From assembly GCF_030695065.1 (NCBI RefSeq), contig NZ_JAUYTR010000023.1, positions 558,001 to 622,000 on the forward strand: DNA of 64,000 nt, in the 5' to 3' direction. The notes beneath the pieces were generated by a model. It saw only the letters and a program-made list of their open reading frames with translations, did not search any database and was not told the DNA's origin. Positions within the stretch are counted from its first letter, which is position 1. Each line of letters opens with the position of its first letter. Below, one piece after another: positions 17,884 to 26,717 of this stretch. This DNA comes from Sediminibacterium sp. Lineage in GTDB: Bacteria > Bacteroidota > Bacteroidia > Chitinophagales > Chitinophagaceae. The translations under genes were made by a program, and so were the position numbers.

Positions 17884-18921
17884 TTATTGCGAACTAGCTT
17901 TCAAAGCTTTACCCCCCAATAATTGTATCAAAGGCAATAAAGCACCAAATCTCTCATCATTGCTAAACCCTTGTTTGTATCGATGATAAATTTGTTGTGC
18001 AATTACCGCATTTTTAAACAAGCCAAACACATAGTAGTAATTGATATCAGTCAAATCTCTTTTCGTGATTGAAGTGTAATATTCTATTAAATCTGCCCTT
18101 GATAAATTCCCAGACAACCAAGTACAATTGTACTGTTTAAAAATTGGTTCCTCATCTTGTTCAAACCAATAAGCCAACATGGCACCCAAATCCATCAGTG
18201 GATCTCCTACTGTAGCCATTTCCCAATCTAATACACCATTCACTTCTGTTAAATCGTTATTGAAAACAATATTGTCGTATTTAAAATCATTGTGTAGTAG
18301 TGTAGCAGATTGTTCCTTTGGGTGATTATTTTTTAACCATTCTGTAACTTGATTCATCGATTCAATGGAATCGGTTTCTGCAGCATAATACCTTTTGATC
18401 CAACCTTCCACTTGTCTAATTACATATCCTTCTGGTTTTCCTAATTGAATTAAATGCGTTGTTTCAATATCAATAGCATGAAGTTGAGCTAATGTTTCAA
18501 CCAGTTGTTTAGCACAGTGCTCAAATTGAGCTGGCGTTATTGCCAGTTTGGGAGCATTATATGCTCTTAATATAATACCGTCTAATTGTTCCATAATGTA
18601 AAATGGAAATCCCGTAATAGCCAAATTGGTAGAGTAAAGAATTGGTTGGGGTATTTTATTAAAAAATGGTTTTAATAAACTCAACACTTTATACTCTCGC
18701 TCCATATCATGCGCCGACTTAATATTGGCTCCGGGTGGCGCCATTCTCATTACGAAAATTTGGTCTGTTGTAGATAATTGATATGTTAAATTAGAATAAC
18801 CTCCCGCAAAGCGAGTGATAGCAATAATGGGAGTAGCATTAGGCATAGCAGATTTCAGTATATCATTTAGCTGATTGATATCAAAGGATTCTTTATCTGA
18901 AAGCGCAACTGTTTTTTCCAT
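17884..18921 (-). CDS. APH-family phosphotransferase of the ACAD10/11 and LvaA type
   Basis: 345 residues with a kinase-like fold. The catalytic segment LLHNDFKYDNIVF has the HxDxxxxN pattern, and VLDWEMATVGDPLMDLG holds the metal-binding Asp. This DWE.(T/S).GDP.(M/A)DL form is characteristic of the kinase part of ACAD10/ACAD11 and of LvaA, which phosphorylate 4-hydroxyacyl-CoA, and not of drug-modifying phosphotransferases. It is the last gene of a four-gene operon, 7 bases after the acyl-CoA dehydrogenase. Substrate assignment is inference from homology and context. Confidence 0.85.
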   Translation of the reverse strand: MEKTVALSDKESFDINQLNDILKSAMPNATPIIAITRFAGGYSNLTYQLSTTDQIFVMRMAPPGANIKSAHDMEREYKVLSLLKPFFNKIPQPILYSTNLAITGFPFYIMEQLDGIILRAYNAPKLAITPAQFEHCAKQLVETLAQLHAIDIETTHLIQLGKPEGYVIRQVEGWIKRYYAAETDSIESMNQVTEWLKNNHPKEQSATLLHNDFKYDNIVFNNDLTEVNGVLDWEMATVGDPLMDLGAMLAYWFEQDEEPIFKQYNCTWLSGNLSRADLIEYYTSITKRDLTDINYYYVFGLFKNAVIAQQIYHRYKQGFSNDERFGALLPLIQLLGGKALKASSQ

Positions 18922-18928
18922 AATTACA

Positions 18929-20143
18929 CTATTTACTTTTTCTACTCATTCCATATTTCTTTAAAATACTTAAAGCCAAACTTTGCTTATGTACCTCATC
19001 GGCGCCATCCCAAATTCTAGCTCCTCTTTCGTGCTGAAATAAATTGGCCAACATAGTTTCATCGGATAATCCCATTGCTCCATGTACTTGTATAGCTCTA
19101 TCTAATACTTTTAATACCATATTGGCTACAAAAAATTTAATGCCTGCAATTTGATCACGGGTAGCAGCAGCACCATATAAATCAATATTGTGTGCAGTTC
19201 TCAAGACCAATAATCGAGCGGCATCTATTTCTACCCTGCTTTCTGCAATAAATCCTTGTATAAATTGTTGATGCCCCAGCATTTCTCCTTCTTTAATTTC
19301 TCTAGTAGCTGCTCTTTGGCACATCAGGTCAAATGCTTTTTCTGCAATACCCACCCATCGCATGCAGTGGTGTATTCTGCCAGGTCCAAGACGTTCCTGC
19401 GCAAGCTTAAACCCTGATCCCTCAGTTCCAATGATATTGTTATTGGGAATTCTACAATTGTTATAACGAATTTCGGCATGACTGGCCCAGCCTTCTCCGG
19501 CTTCACCAAATACTGGTATATTCCGAATGAATTCAAAGCCGGGTGTATCGGTAGGCACAATAAACATGCTTGCTCTTTCGTGTGGTGCTGCATTAGGGTT
19601 GGTTACTGCCATTACCACTGCAAATGAAGCCCCATCAGCTGATGAAGTAAACCATTTGTGCCCATTAATAATGTATTCATTTCCTTCCTTAACAGCAGTG
19701 GTTGCCAATCTGGTAGGATTAGATCCAGCAAACTCTGGTTCGGTCATTGAAAAACAACTGCGAATTTTTCCGGCTAATAATGGATGTAAATATTTTTCTT
19801 TTATTTCATCAGAGGCAAAGCGAGAAATCATTTCTGTATTTCCAATATCGGGTGGCTGTGCGTTAAACGTATACTGTCCATAATAGGGTGATAAGGATAG
19901 TATTTCACTCACTTGTCCAAACTCGCAAAGGGTTAATCCCATTCCCCCTTCATGAGTGGGCAAATGTAAATTCCACCACCCTTTTTCTTTTACTATTTCC
20001 CTTTTTAGAGTAAGTAATTTTTCGGTTTCTTTAAATGGTCTAGTAGTGTGTTCTTTTTCTAAAGGGATTAATTCTGTTTCTACAAAATCTCGAATAGCAG
20101 GTATTAAAACTTCTAATCTCTTGGTAATAAAAATGGCTTCCAT
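18929..20143 (-). CDS. Acyl-CoA dehydrogenase, ACAD10/11-like
   Basis: 404 residues covering the complete acyl-CoA dehydrogenase fold. FAD and substrate motifs include CFSMTEPEFAGSNPT and NGHKWFTS. The C-terminal ARIWDGADEVHKQSLA matches the RLADGPDEVH type of ACAD10/11 and LvaC. Start ATG 20143 gives MEAIFITKR; the open frame upstream overlaps the preceding gene and has no family sequence. Eight bases separate it from the SDR gene before it. In the Lva pathway such an enzyme acts on the phosphorylated 4-hydroxyacyl-CoA made by the kinase; that role here is inferred. Confidence 0.9.
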   Translation of the reverse strand: MEAIFITKRLEVLIPAIRDFVETELIPLEKEHTTRPFKETEKLLTLKREIVKEKGWWNLHLPTHEGGMGLTLCEFGQVSEILSLSPYYGQYTFNAQPPDIGNTEMISRFASDEIKEKYLHPLLAGKIRSCFSMTEPEFAGSNPTRLATTAVKEGNEYIINGHKWFTSSADGASFAVVMAVTNPNAAPHERASMFIVPTDTPGFEFIRNIPVFGEAGEGWASHAEIRYNNCRIPNNNIIGTEGSGFKLAQERLGPGRIHHCMRWVGIAEKAFDLMCQRAATREIKEGEMLGHQQFIQGFIAESRVEIDAARLLVLRTAHNIDLYGAAATRDQIAGIKFFVANMVLKVLDRAIQVHGAMGLSDETMLANLFQHERGARIWDGADEVHKQSLALSILKKYGMSRKSK

Positions 20144-20151
20144 AATATTAA

Positions 20152-20919
20152 TTAAATAGTTACACCACCATCTGCAGTGAATAAAGTACCCGTGCAATAA
20201 CCTGATGCAGGTGCAGCTAAAAATAGTGCGAGCGCAGCTATTTCGTCTACTGATCCCATTCTTGATATGGGGGCCATTTTTACAAATCGATTTAACCATT
20301 TTTCATCTTGCCAAAGTGCTTCTGAAAATTTGGTTTTAATGAGTCCAGGACAAATTGCATTCACTCTTATTCCATCGGCACCCCACTCCTTAGCAGTTAC
20401 TTTGGTAAGCATATTTAACGCAGCTTTTGAAACTGAGTATAAGCCCAACCCTGGATCTGGTGTAATTCCTGCAATAGAACTAATATTGATAACCGAACCA
20501 CCCCCTCTTTCTTTCATAATTGGATATACTAATTTACCCAGCTCAAAAGGGGCTTTCACATTTACATTCATAATTTTATCAAAAGCCCATTCTTCGCAGC
20601 TTACCACGGGGCCATAAACCGGATTACTAGCTGCATTGTTTACTAAAATGTCAATGCCTCCATATAATTCAACCGTTTTTTGAACCAATATTTTGCAGGC
20701 TTCTATATCTCCCGCATTGCCTGCAATACCGGTACATATTCCTCCTGTTTCTTGAACGGAAGCAGCTACTTTATCTAGTTCTTCTTGTTTGCGTGAGTTA
20801 ATCACAACCGCCGCTCCACTAGCTGCAAAATATCTTGCAATGGCTTCTCCAATCCCTTTACTCGCGCCTGTAATTAAGGCCACTTTTCCTTTTAAACTAA
20901 ATGCTTCATTCATTTTCAT
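20152..20919 (-). CDS. SDR family oxidoreductase
   Basis: 255 residues of classical short-chain dehydrogenase. The cofactor loop is GASKGIGEAIA, NNAAS is the structural motif, the catalytic Ser lies in INISS, and the active-site YSVSK gives Tyr and Lys. NSRK after the second strand suggests preference for NADPH. The best start is ATG 20919 or the ATG two codons later. Second gene of the operon, 4 bases after the preceding SDR. Probably interconverts a keto and hydroxy group of an acyl chain. Confidence 0.9.
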   Translation of the reverse strand: MKMNEAFSLKGKVALITGASKGIGEAIARYFAASGAAVVINSRKQEELDKVAASVQETGGICTGIAGNAGDIEACKILVQKTVELYGGIDILVNNAASNPVYGPVVSCEEWAFDKIMNVNVKAPFELGKLVYPIMKERGGGSVINISSIAGITPDPGLGLYSVSKAALNMLTKVTAKEWGADGIRVNAICPGLIKTKFSEALWQDEKWLNRFVKMAPISRMGSVDEIAALALFLAAPASGYCTGTLFTADGGVTI

Positions 20920-20923
20920 ACGA

Positions 20924-21763
20924 TTAACTTTTTCTAGATAATGCTTTGTTCATAGCGTTCATGAATTGGTCTTTTACTTTTAGTCTAAACCATGTAGGAG
21001 CCAATCTTTTCAACTTCCACATGGTTCTTGCAGCCTTGGGTAATATTATGTAGAGTTCTTTTTTCCCTGCCCTAATTAATATTTCTTTGGCCACTTCATT
21101 GGCTTCTAAGCCAGATCGCTCTATAAATGTTTGAGTGATTTTTTTTGTAGCATCCCCTCCTCTTACAGACTGTGCAATATTCGTTTTAAAGTAAGTGGGC
21201 TGTATACAAGAAACATTAATTCCAAAATCATATAATTCGCTGTACAATGTTTCACTAATGGCAACAACGGCGGCTTTAGTCATATTGTATCCACCCATAG
21301 TAGGAGCGCAGCTAATTGCAGCAGCACTGGCGGTGTTGAGTATATGACCATATCCTTGTTTCTTCATTGCAGGAATAAAATACCAGCAACCATATAACAC
21401 CCCCATCTGATTAATTCCTACCATCCACTCGTAATTTTCCAAAGAATAAGTTTCAAATTCTGATCCATCTCCAACCCCTGCATTATTGAATAATAAATCA
21501 ATTCCTTCTGCATCAAATAAAAAACGCTCTGCCACTTCTTTATATTGGTCTTTGTCTGCAACATCTAATAAATAAGTGAGTGGCTTTCCTCCTGCTTTAG
21601 CTACCAATCTATCCACTTCTTCCAAAGTTTTTGGATTATTATCTGCCAAGCCAATGGTCCATCCTTCTGCAGCAAGTTCTAATGCAAATGCTTTTCCCAA
21701 GCCAGATGCGGCACCTGTAATAAATGCTCTTTTGTGGGGGTATTTTTGAGAGAGTACATACAT
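20924..21763 (-). CDS. SDR family NAD(P)-dependent oxidoreductase
   Basis: 279 residues, classical SDR with GAASGLGKAFA, NNAGVGDG, a Ser in NTASAAA and YNMTK at the active site. The long C-terminal tail (KLKRLAPTWFRLKVKDQF) is typical of SDRs annotated with acyl chain or sterol metabolism. The ADN after the second strand suggests NAD preference. ATG 21763 (MYVLSQKYPHKRAF) is taken; an upstream ATG at 21820 adds a non-conserved stretch. First gene of the SDR-SDR-ACAD-kinase operon. Confidence 0.88.
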   Translation of the reverse strand: MYVLSQKYPHKRAFITGAASGLGKAFALELAAEGWTIGLADNNPKTLEEVDRLVAKAGGKPLTYLLDVADKDQYKEVAERFLFDAEGIDLLFNNAGVGDGSEFETYSLENYEWMVGINQMGVLYGCWYFIPAMKKQGYGHILNTASAAAISCAPTMGGYNMTKAAVVAISETLYSELYDFGINVSCIQPTYFKTNIAQSVRGGDATKKITQTFIERSGLEANEVAKEILIRAGKKELYIILPKAARTMWKLKRLAPTWFRLKVKDQFMNAMNKALSRKS

Positions 21764-21910
21764 AGTGCAAGCTTTATTGCTTGAATGTAAAAAAAGGATG
21801 CGACTTAATGGGCATTTCACCGAATTATTTTAGCTATTCGCCATTCAGCAAATGCTGGTTTAGAAGACATTATTTAATTCTATCTTTACGGCTTGCAAAA
21901 ATTGACTCCT

Positions 21911-22963
21911 TTGAAAAAAATAAGTCTGTTACTAACATTGCCCTTGCTGCTATTTTCATGCAAGGAAGAGAAAAAAGAAAATACCGATCCAAAAGCAAAA
22001 TCGCCATCGGCCACCATTGTAGATGTATTAATTGCGGGTGCAGGAAATATTGACAACAATGTGGAAGTGAATGGGGCTATCATACCAATGGAAACAGTTA
22101 ATATTAATCCAGAAGTAAGTGGTAGACTAACGTTGCTTAATGCGCCAGACGGAGGTAGGGTAACACAAGGCGCTATCCTCGCAAGAATTAATGATGCCGA
22201 TTTACAAGCTAATTTGTCTAAAACAAAAGTGTTGTTAGACATGGCTCAAAAAACAGAAGAGCGGCTAAGAAAATTATTGGCCATCAATGGAATTAATCAA
22301 TCTGAATATGACTTGGCTTTAAATCAGGTAAACAGCTTAAAAGCAGACTTACTAGTAACCCAAGCACAAATAGACAAAACAATTATCAAAGCTCCATTTA
22401 CTGGAGTGCTCGGTTTAAGACAAATTAGCCCAGGTGCCTATGTTACTCCAGCAATTACTTTGACCACACTTCAACAAGTAGACCAAGTTAAGATTGATTT
22501 TAATGTTCCAGAGTTTTATACCAATATGATTAAGGTTGGATCTGCTGTACAGGTGCAAACCAATGAGTCTCCTCAAAAAAGAAGGGCAACAATTATTGCT
22601 ACCGATCCTCAAATTAATCCTACTACAAGAAATCTTCGTGTGCGCGCAATCTTAGATGGAAGCCCAGTTGCGCCAGGAACTTTTGTAAAAGTATTTTTAG
22701 AAGCAGGTAAAAATAAGAATAGCATTCTTGTACCAACCAACGCTATTATACCCGACGCAAGAGCAAAAAAGATTATTGTTGTTAAAGGTGGAGAAGGTGT
22801 TTTTGTAGATATAGAAACAGGGGTAAGGGGTACAGGTTTTGTAGAAGTTACAAAAGGACTCAACCTTGGAGACAGTGTTGTGGTTACAGGGGTTTTATTT
22901 GTACGACCAAAGCAACCTGTTAAAGTTCGTTCTGTTAAGCAGTTGAGTGAAATTATAAAATAG
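21911..22963 (+). CDS. RND efflux periplasmic adaptor (MexA/AcrA type), lipoprotein
   Basis: About 350 residues. With start TTG 21911 the protein opens MKKISLLLTLPLLLFSC, an ideal lipoprotein signal with C17. Then come a barrel-sandwich half (VNGAIIPMETVNINPEVSGRL, split form), an alpha-hairpin, and the returning lipoyl and beta-barrel part (IIKAPFTGVLGL...). TTG 21893 and TTG 21902 are other in-frame starts; none is ATG. The pump gene follows after 17 bases. No outer-membrane channel gene is present here. Confidence 0.9.
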   Translation: MKKISLLLTLPLLLFSCKEEKKENTDPKAKSPSATIVDVLIAGAGNIDNNVEVNGAIIPMETVNINPEVSGRLTLLNAPDGGRVTQGAILARINDADLQANLSKTKVLLDMAQKTEERLRKLLAINGINQSEYDLALNQVNSLKADLLVTQAQIDKTIIKAPFTGVLGLRQISPGAYVTPAITLTTLQQVDQVKIDFNVPEFYTNMIKVGSAVQVQTNESPQKRRATIIATDPQINPTTRNLRVRAILDGSPVAPGTFVKVFLEAGKNKNSILVPTNAIIPDARAKKIIVVKGGEGVFVDIETGVRGTGFVEVTKGLNLGDSVVVTGVLFVRPKQPVKVRSVKQLSEIIK

Positions 22964-22980
22964 AAGCAGCCAATCATCCC

Positions 22981-25900
22981 ATGAATATTTCTGAATTATC
23001 ATTAAAAAGACCCATTCTAGCAACGGTGATGAATATCCTCATCGTATTGTTTGGAATTGTTGGATATAGTTTTTTGGCAGTAAGGGAATATCCTGCAATT
23101 GACCCTCCTGTAGTAAATGTTAGAACTTCTTATTCTGGGGCTAACTCTGACATTATTGAGAGTCAAATTACAGAACCCCTTGAGAAAGCCATTAATGGTA
23201 TTCCTGGTATTAGAAGTATTTCTTCTTCAAGCTCTAATGGAAATAGCAATATTACTGTTGAATTCAATGTTTCTGAAGATTTAGAAGCATCAGCTAATGA
23301 TGTAAGAGATAAAGTAAGCCAGGCGGTAAGAAATTTACCACAAGACGTAGATGCGCCTCCTGTTGTAAGTAAGTCTGATGCCAATAGCGACTTCATTATT
23401 TTGTTGGCAGTGCAAAGCCAAACAAAAGGTTTGCTAGAATTGAGTGAATACGCAGAAAATGTTTTGCAAGAACGATTTCAAACTATTTCAGAAGTTAGCG
23501 CTGTTAATATTTTTGGTCAAAAAAGGCCATCGATGCGCATTTGGATTGATCCAGATAAACTCAATTCATTCAATGTTACATTTGGTGATATTAGAACTGC
23601 GCTTAACACAGAGAATGTTGAAATTCCTTCTGGTAAAATATATGGCGATAAAACGGAACTAACCATTAAAGCATTGGGAAGGCTTACTACAGAGAAAGAT
23701 TTTCGTGATTTAATTATTCGTCAAACCGCAGCCGGCATTATTCGTTTATCTGACGTAGCATATGTTGAAGTTGGTCCTGAAAACGATGAATACAGCTGGA
23801 GGTTGAATGGTGTTAATGCGGTTGGCATGGCTATTATTCCTCAGCCTGGAGCCAACTATATTAAAATTGCTGATGAATTTTATAAGCGTTTAGCAGAGAT
23901 TCAGAAAACAGAAAAAGGAGATTTCATCATGACTCCTTTAATTGATCAAACAAAAAATGTTCGTGCATCAATTAAAGAAGTAGAAGAAACCTTATTAATC
24001 TCTTTTACATTAGTTGTGTTGGTTATTTTCTTTTTCTTCCGAAACTGGTTAATTGCTATAAGACCTTTAATAGATATTCCAATTTCCTTGGTAGCTACCT
24101 TCTTTATCATGTATATTTCTGGTTTCTCAATTAATGTTTTGACATTATTGGGAATTGTGTTGGCTACTGGACTTGTGGTTGATGATGGAATTGTTGTTAC
24201 AGAAAATATTTTTAGAAAACTAGAAAGTGGATTACCCATACGTAAAGCTGCGTTGGAAGGGAGCAAAGAAATTTTCTTTGCGGTAGTTTCTACCTCTATC
24301 ACTTTAGCTGTAGTATTTTTACCAGTTATTTTCTTGCAAGGTTTTGTGGGTAGTTTATTCCGCGAATTTGGTATTGTAGTTGCTGCTGCCGTATTAATTT
24401 CTGCATTTGTGTCTTTAACTATTACTCCAGTACTAAATGTTTACCTCAATAAAAAAGATGCAGGTCATGGTAAGTTTTACGATATGACTGAGCCTTTTTT
24501 CAGAGGGATGGAAAACGGCTATAAACGCTTACTTGCAGCATTTCTTCGGGTTCGTTGGATGGCTTGGGTTATTGTTGCCATTTGTGCGGGTATCATTTAT
24601 TGGATTGGTACAGGTTTACAAAGTGAATTGGCACCTTTAGAAGATAGAAGCAGTATACGTTTCCAAATGAGTGGCCCCGAAGGAGCCAGTTATGGGTACA
24701 TGGTAGAAACGGGAGATAAATTATTAAATTATCTAACTGATTCTGTTCCTGAAAAAGATTTTGTATTTGCCGCAGTTCCAGGATTTGGTGGAAGCGGTGG
24801 TACATTAAGAATTAAATTAGTAGACCCAGATAAAAGAACAAAATCGCAATCGGATATTGCTAAGGAAATAGGTAAGAAACTTCCTAGTATTAATAATGCC
24901 CGAATTTTTCCAGTTGAAGAACAAACCATTTCGGTAGGACTTGGCTCTAGAGGTTCTTTGCCTGTTCAGTTTATTCTTCAAAATTTAGATTTTGAAAAAA
25001 TTAAGACAGTCATCCCCAAATTCTTAGAGGAAGCAAGAAAGGATAAGACTTTCCAAAACGTAGATGTGAACCTTAAGTTTAATAAGCCAGAATTACAATT
25101 AACCATTGATCGTATAAAGGCAAAAGACTTAGGCCTATCTATAATAGACGTAGCTGATGTAGTTTCTAGCGCATTTAGTGGAAGAAGGTTGGCTTACTTT
25201 ATTATGAATGGTAAGCAATATGAAGTGATTTCCCAGGTTGCTTATAAAGACCGTCAAAAGCCAGCTGATATTGAAAAACTGTATGTTAGAAATAATCGCG
25301 GAGAGAGTATTCCGCTAAAAGCGGTGGTTAAGTTAGAAGAGAATTCTAATCCGCCAACATTGTATCATTTCAATCGATTTAAAGCTGCAACCATTTCTGC
25401 TTCTTTAGCCGAAGGAATGACTATTGGGGATGGCGTGAAAGCCATGCGAAGAATTGGAGACCAATTATTAGATGAAAGTTTTAAGACTGCTTTAAATGGT
25501 CCTTCCCGTGATTTTGAAGAAAGTTCTTCTAATACGGCTTTTGCTTTTGGTTTTGCATTGATATTAATCTATTTGGTACTAGCAGCTCAATTTGAAAGCT
25601 TTAAAGATCCATTAACTATTATGATTACTGTACCACTGGCTTTAGCAGGTGCTTTGCTGAGCTTATGGGTTTTTGATCAAACGATTAATATTTTCTCTCA
25701 AATTGGTATGATTATGTTAATTGGTTTGGTAACTAAAAATGGTATTTTAATTGTGGAATTTGCCAATCAAAAAAGAGAGTTTGGATTGAATAAAAAGGCA
25801 GCAGTTTTAGAAGCTTCTGCTCAACGATTGCGTCCAATTTTGATGACTAGCCTTGCTACCGCATTAGGTGCATTACCAATTGCATTGAGTATAGGAGCTG

Positions 25901-26043
25901 CAGCTACCAGTCGTATGCCATTGGGAATTGTGATTGTTGGAGGTATTTTGTTTTCACTTTTACTCACGTTGTTTGTTATTCCTGCTGTGTATACTTATAT
26001 ATCTGGAAAGCATGATGTTAAAAAAGTAGATATAACAGATTAA
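22981..26043 (+). CDS. RND efflux pump permease, HAE1 family (AcrB/MexB-like)
   Basis: 1020 residues, full length. It starts NISELSLKRPILATVMNILI as usual for RND pumps. Transmembrane segment 4 carries the proton-relay pair D401-D402 in TGLVVDDGIVVTENI. Two halves with about twelve membrane segments and two large periplasmic loops are evident. It exports drugs, dyes or lipophilic compounds together with the adaptor encoded just upstream and a TolC-type channel encoded elsewhere. pdxH follows after 10 bases. No TetR or MarR regulator is adjacent. Confidence 0.93.
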   Translation: MNISELSLKRPILATVMNILIVLFGIVGYSFLAVREYPAIDPPVVNVRTSYSGANSDIIESQITEPLEKAINGIPGIRSISSSSSNGNSNITVEFNVSEDLEASANDVRDKVSQAVRNLPQDVDAPPVVSKSDANSDFIILLAVQSQTKGLLELSEYAENVLQERFQTISEVSAVNIFGQKRPSMRIWIDPDKLNSFNVTFGDIRTALNTENVEIPSGKIYGDKTELTIKALGRLTTEKDFRDLIIRQTAAGIIRLSDVAYVEVGPENDEYSWRLNGVNAVGMAIIPQPGANYIKIADEFYKRLAEIQKTEKGDFIMTPLIDQTKNVRASIKEVEETLLISFTLVVLVIFFFFRNWLIAIRPLIDIPISLVATFFIMYISGFSINVLTLLGIVLATGLVVDDGIVVTENIFRKLESGLPIRKAALEGSKEIFFAVVSTSITLAVVFLPVIFLQGFVGSLFREFGIVVAAAVLISAFVSLTITPVLNVYLNKKDAGHGKFYDMTEPFFRGMENGYKRLLAAFLRVRWMAWVIVAICAGIIYWIGTGLQSELAPLEDRSSIRFQMSGPEGASYGYMVETGDKLLNYLTDSVPEKDFVFAAVPGFGGSGGTLRIKLVDPDKRTKSQSDIAKEIGKKLPSINNARIFPVEEQTISVGLGSRGSLPVQFILQNLDFEKIKTVIPKFLEEARKDKTFQNVDVNLKFNKPELQLTIDRIKAKDLGLSIIDVADVVSSAFSGRRLAYFIMNGKQYEVISQVAYKDRQKPADIEKLYVRNNRGESIPLKAVVKLEENSNPPTLYHFNRFKAATISASLAEGMTIGDGVKAMRRIGDQLLDESFKTALNGPSRDFEESSSNTAFAFGFALILIYLVLAAQFESFKDPLTIMITVPLALAGALLSLWVFDQTINIFSQIGMIMLIGLVTKNGILIVEFANQKREFGLNKKAAVLEASAQRLRPILMTSLATALGALPIALSIGAAATSRMPLGIVIVGGILFSLLLTLFVIPAVYTYISGKHDVKKVDITD

Positions 26044-26053
26044 TTTAAAGATT

Positions 26054-26701
26054 ATGCCCAATTCTATTGCTGATATTAGACGCGATTATATGTTGAAGTC
26101 TTTTGACGAATCTCATGCAGCCAATAATCCTTTTGACCAGTTTAAAGATTGGTGGGAAGAAGCAACTAGTGTTGAAATTGATGAAGTGAATGCAATGACT
26201 TTGGCAACAGTAGATAAGAATGGCAAGCCCTCTGCTAGAATTGTTTTACTAAAAGGGTATACCCATGATGGCTTTGTTTTTTTCACCAATTATGAAAGTG
26301 CAAAAGGGCAAGAATTGGCGGCCAATCCAAATGCTGCTATTTTATTTTTTTGGAAGGAATTAGAAAGACAAATTAGAATTGAAGGCAGCGTAGAAAAAAT
26401 TTCCGCAGCAGATAGTGATGCTTATTTTCATTCAAGACCAGCTGGTAGTAGAATAGGAGCTTGGGTTTCACCACAAAGTAAAGTGATTCCAGGACGTTCA
26501 TTTTTAGAAGATAATTATCAGCAATTGCTGCTTCAATATCCAGATGAAAATCAAGTACCTCGACCTCCACATTGGGGTGGTTATATTGTAAAACCTGAAA
26601 GTTTTGAATTTTGGCAAGGCAGAAGTAGCCGACTGCACGATCGTTTAAGATTTACACATGATGAAGCTGGAAATTGGGTTAGAGAAAGATTGGCCCCTTA
26701 A
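26054..26701 (+). CDS. pdxH: Pyridoxamine 5'-phosphate oxidase
   Basis: 215 residues, the usual length. FMN and PLP binding motifs are intact: SARIVLLKGYTHDGFVFFTN, SRPAGSRIGAWVSPQS and the C-terminal EFWQGRSSRLHDR...WVRERLAP. It oxidises pyridoxine or pyridoxamine phosphate to pyridoxal phosphate with FMN. It lies 10 bases after the efflux pump, which may be only positional. Confidence 0.96.
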   Translation: MPNSIADIRRDYMLKSFDESHAANNPFDQFKDWWEEATSVEIDEVNAMTLATVDKNGKPSARIVLLKGYTHDGFVFFTNYESAKGQELAANPNAAILFFWKELERQIRIEGSVEKISAADSDAYFHSRPAGSRIGAWVSPQSKVIPGRSFLEDNYQQLLLQYPDENQVPRPPHWGGYIVKPESFEFWQGRSSRLHDRLRFTHDEAGNWVRERLAP

Positions 26702-26717
26702 AAATTTACGCCAAATT

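Noticed and set aside
17884..18921. Antibiotic resistance by the APH-family gene
   Set aside because: Its motifs and operon fit the acyl-CoA-linked kinases, not aminoglycoside phosphotransferases.
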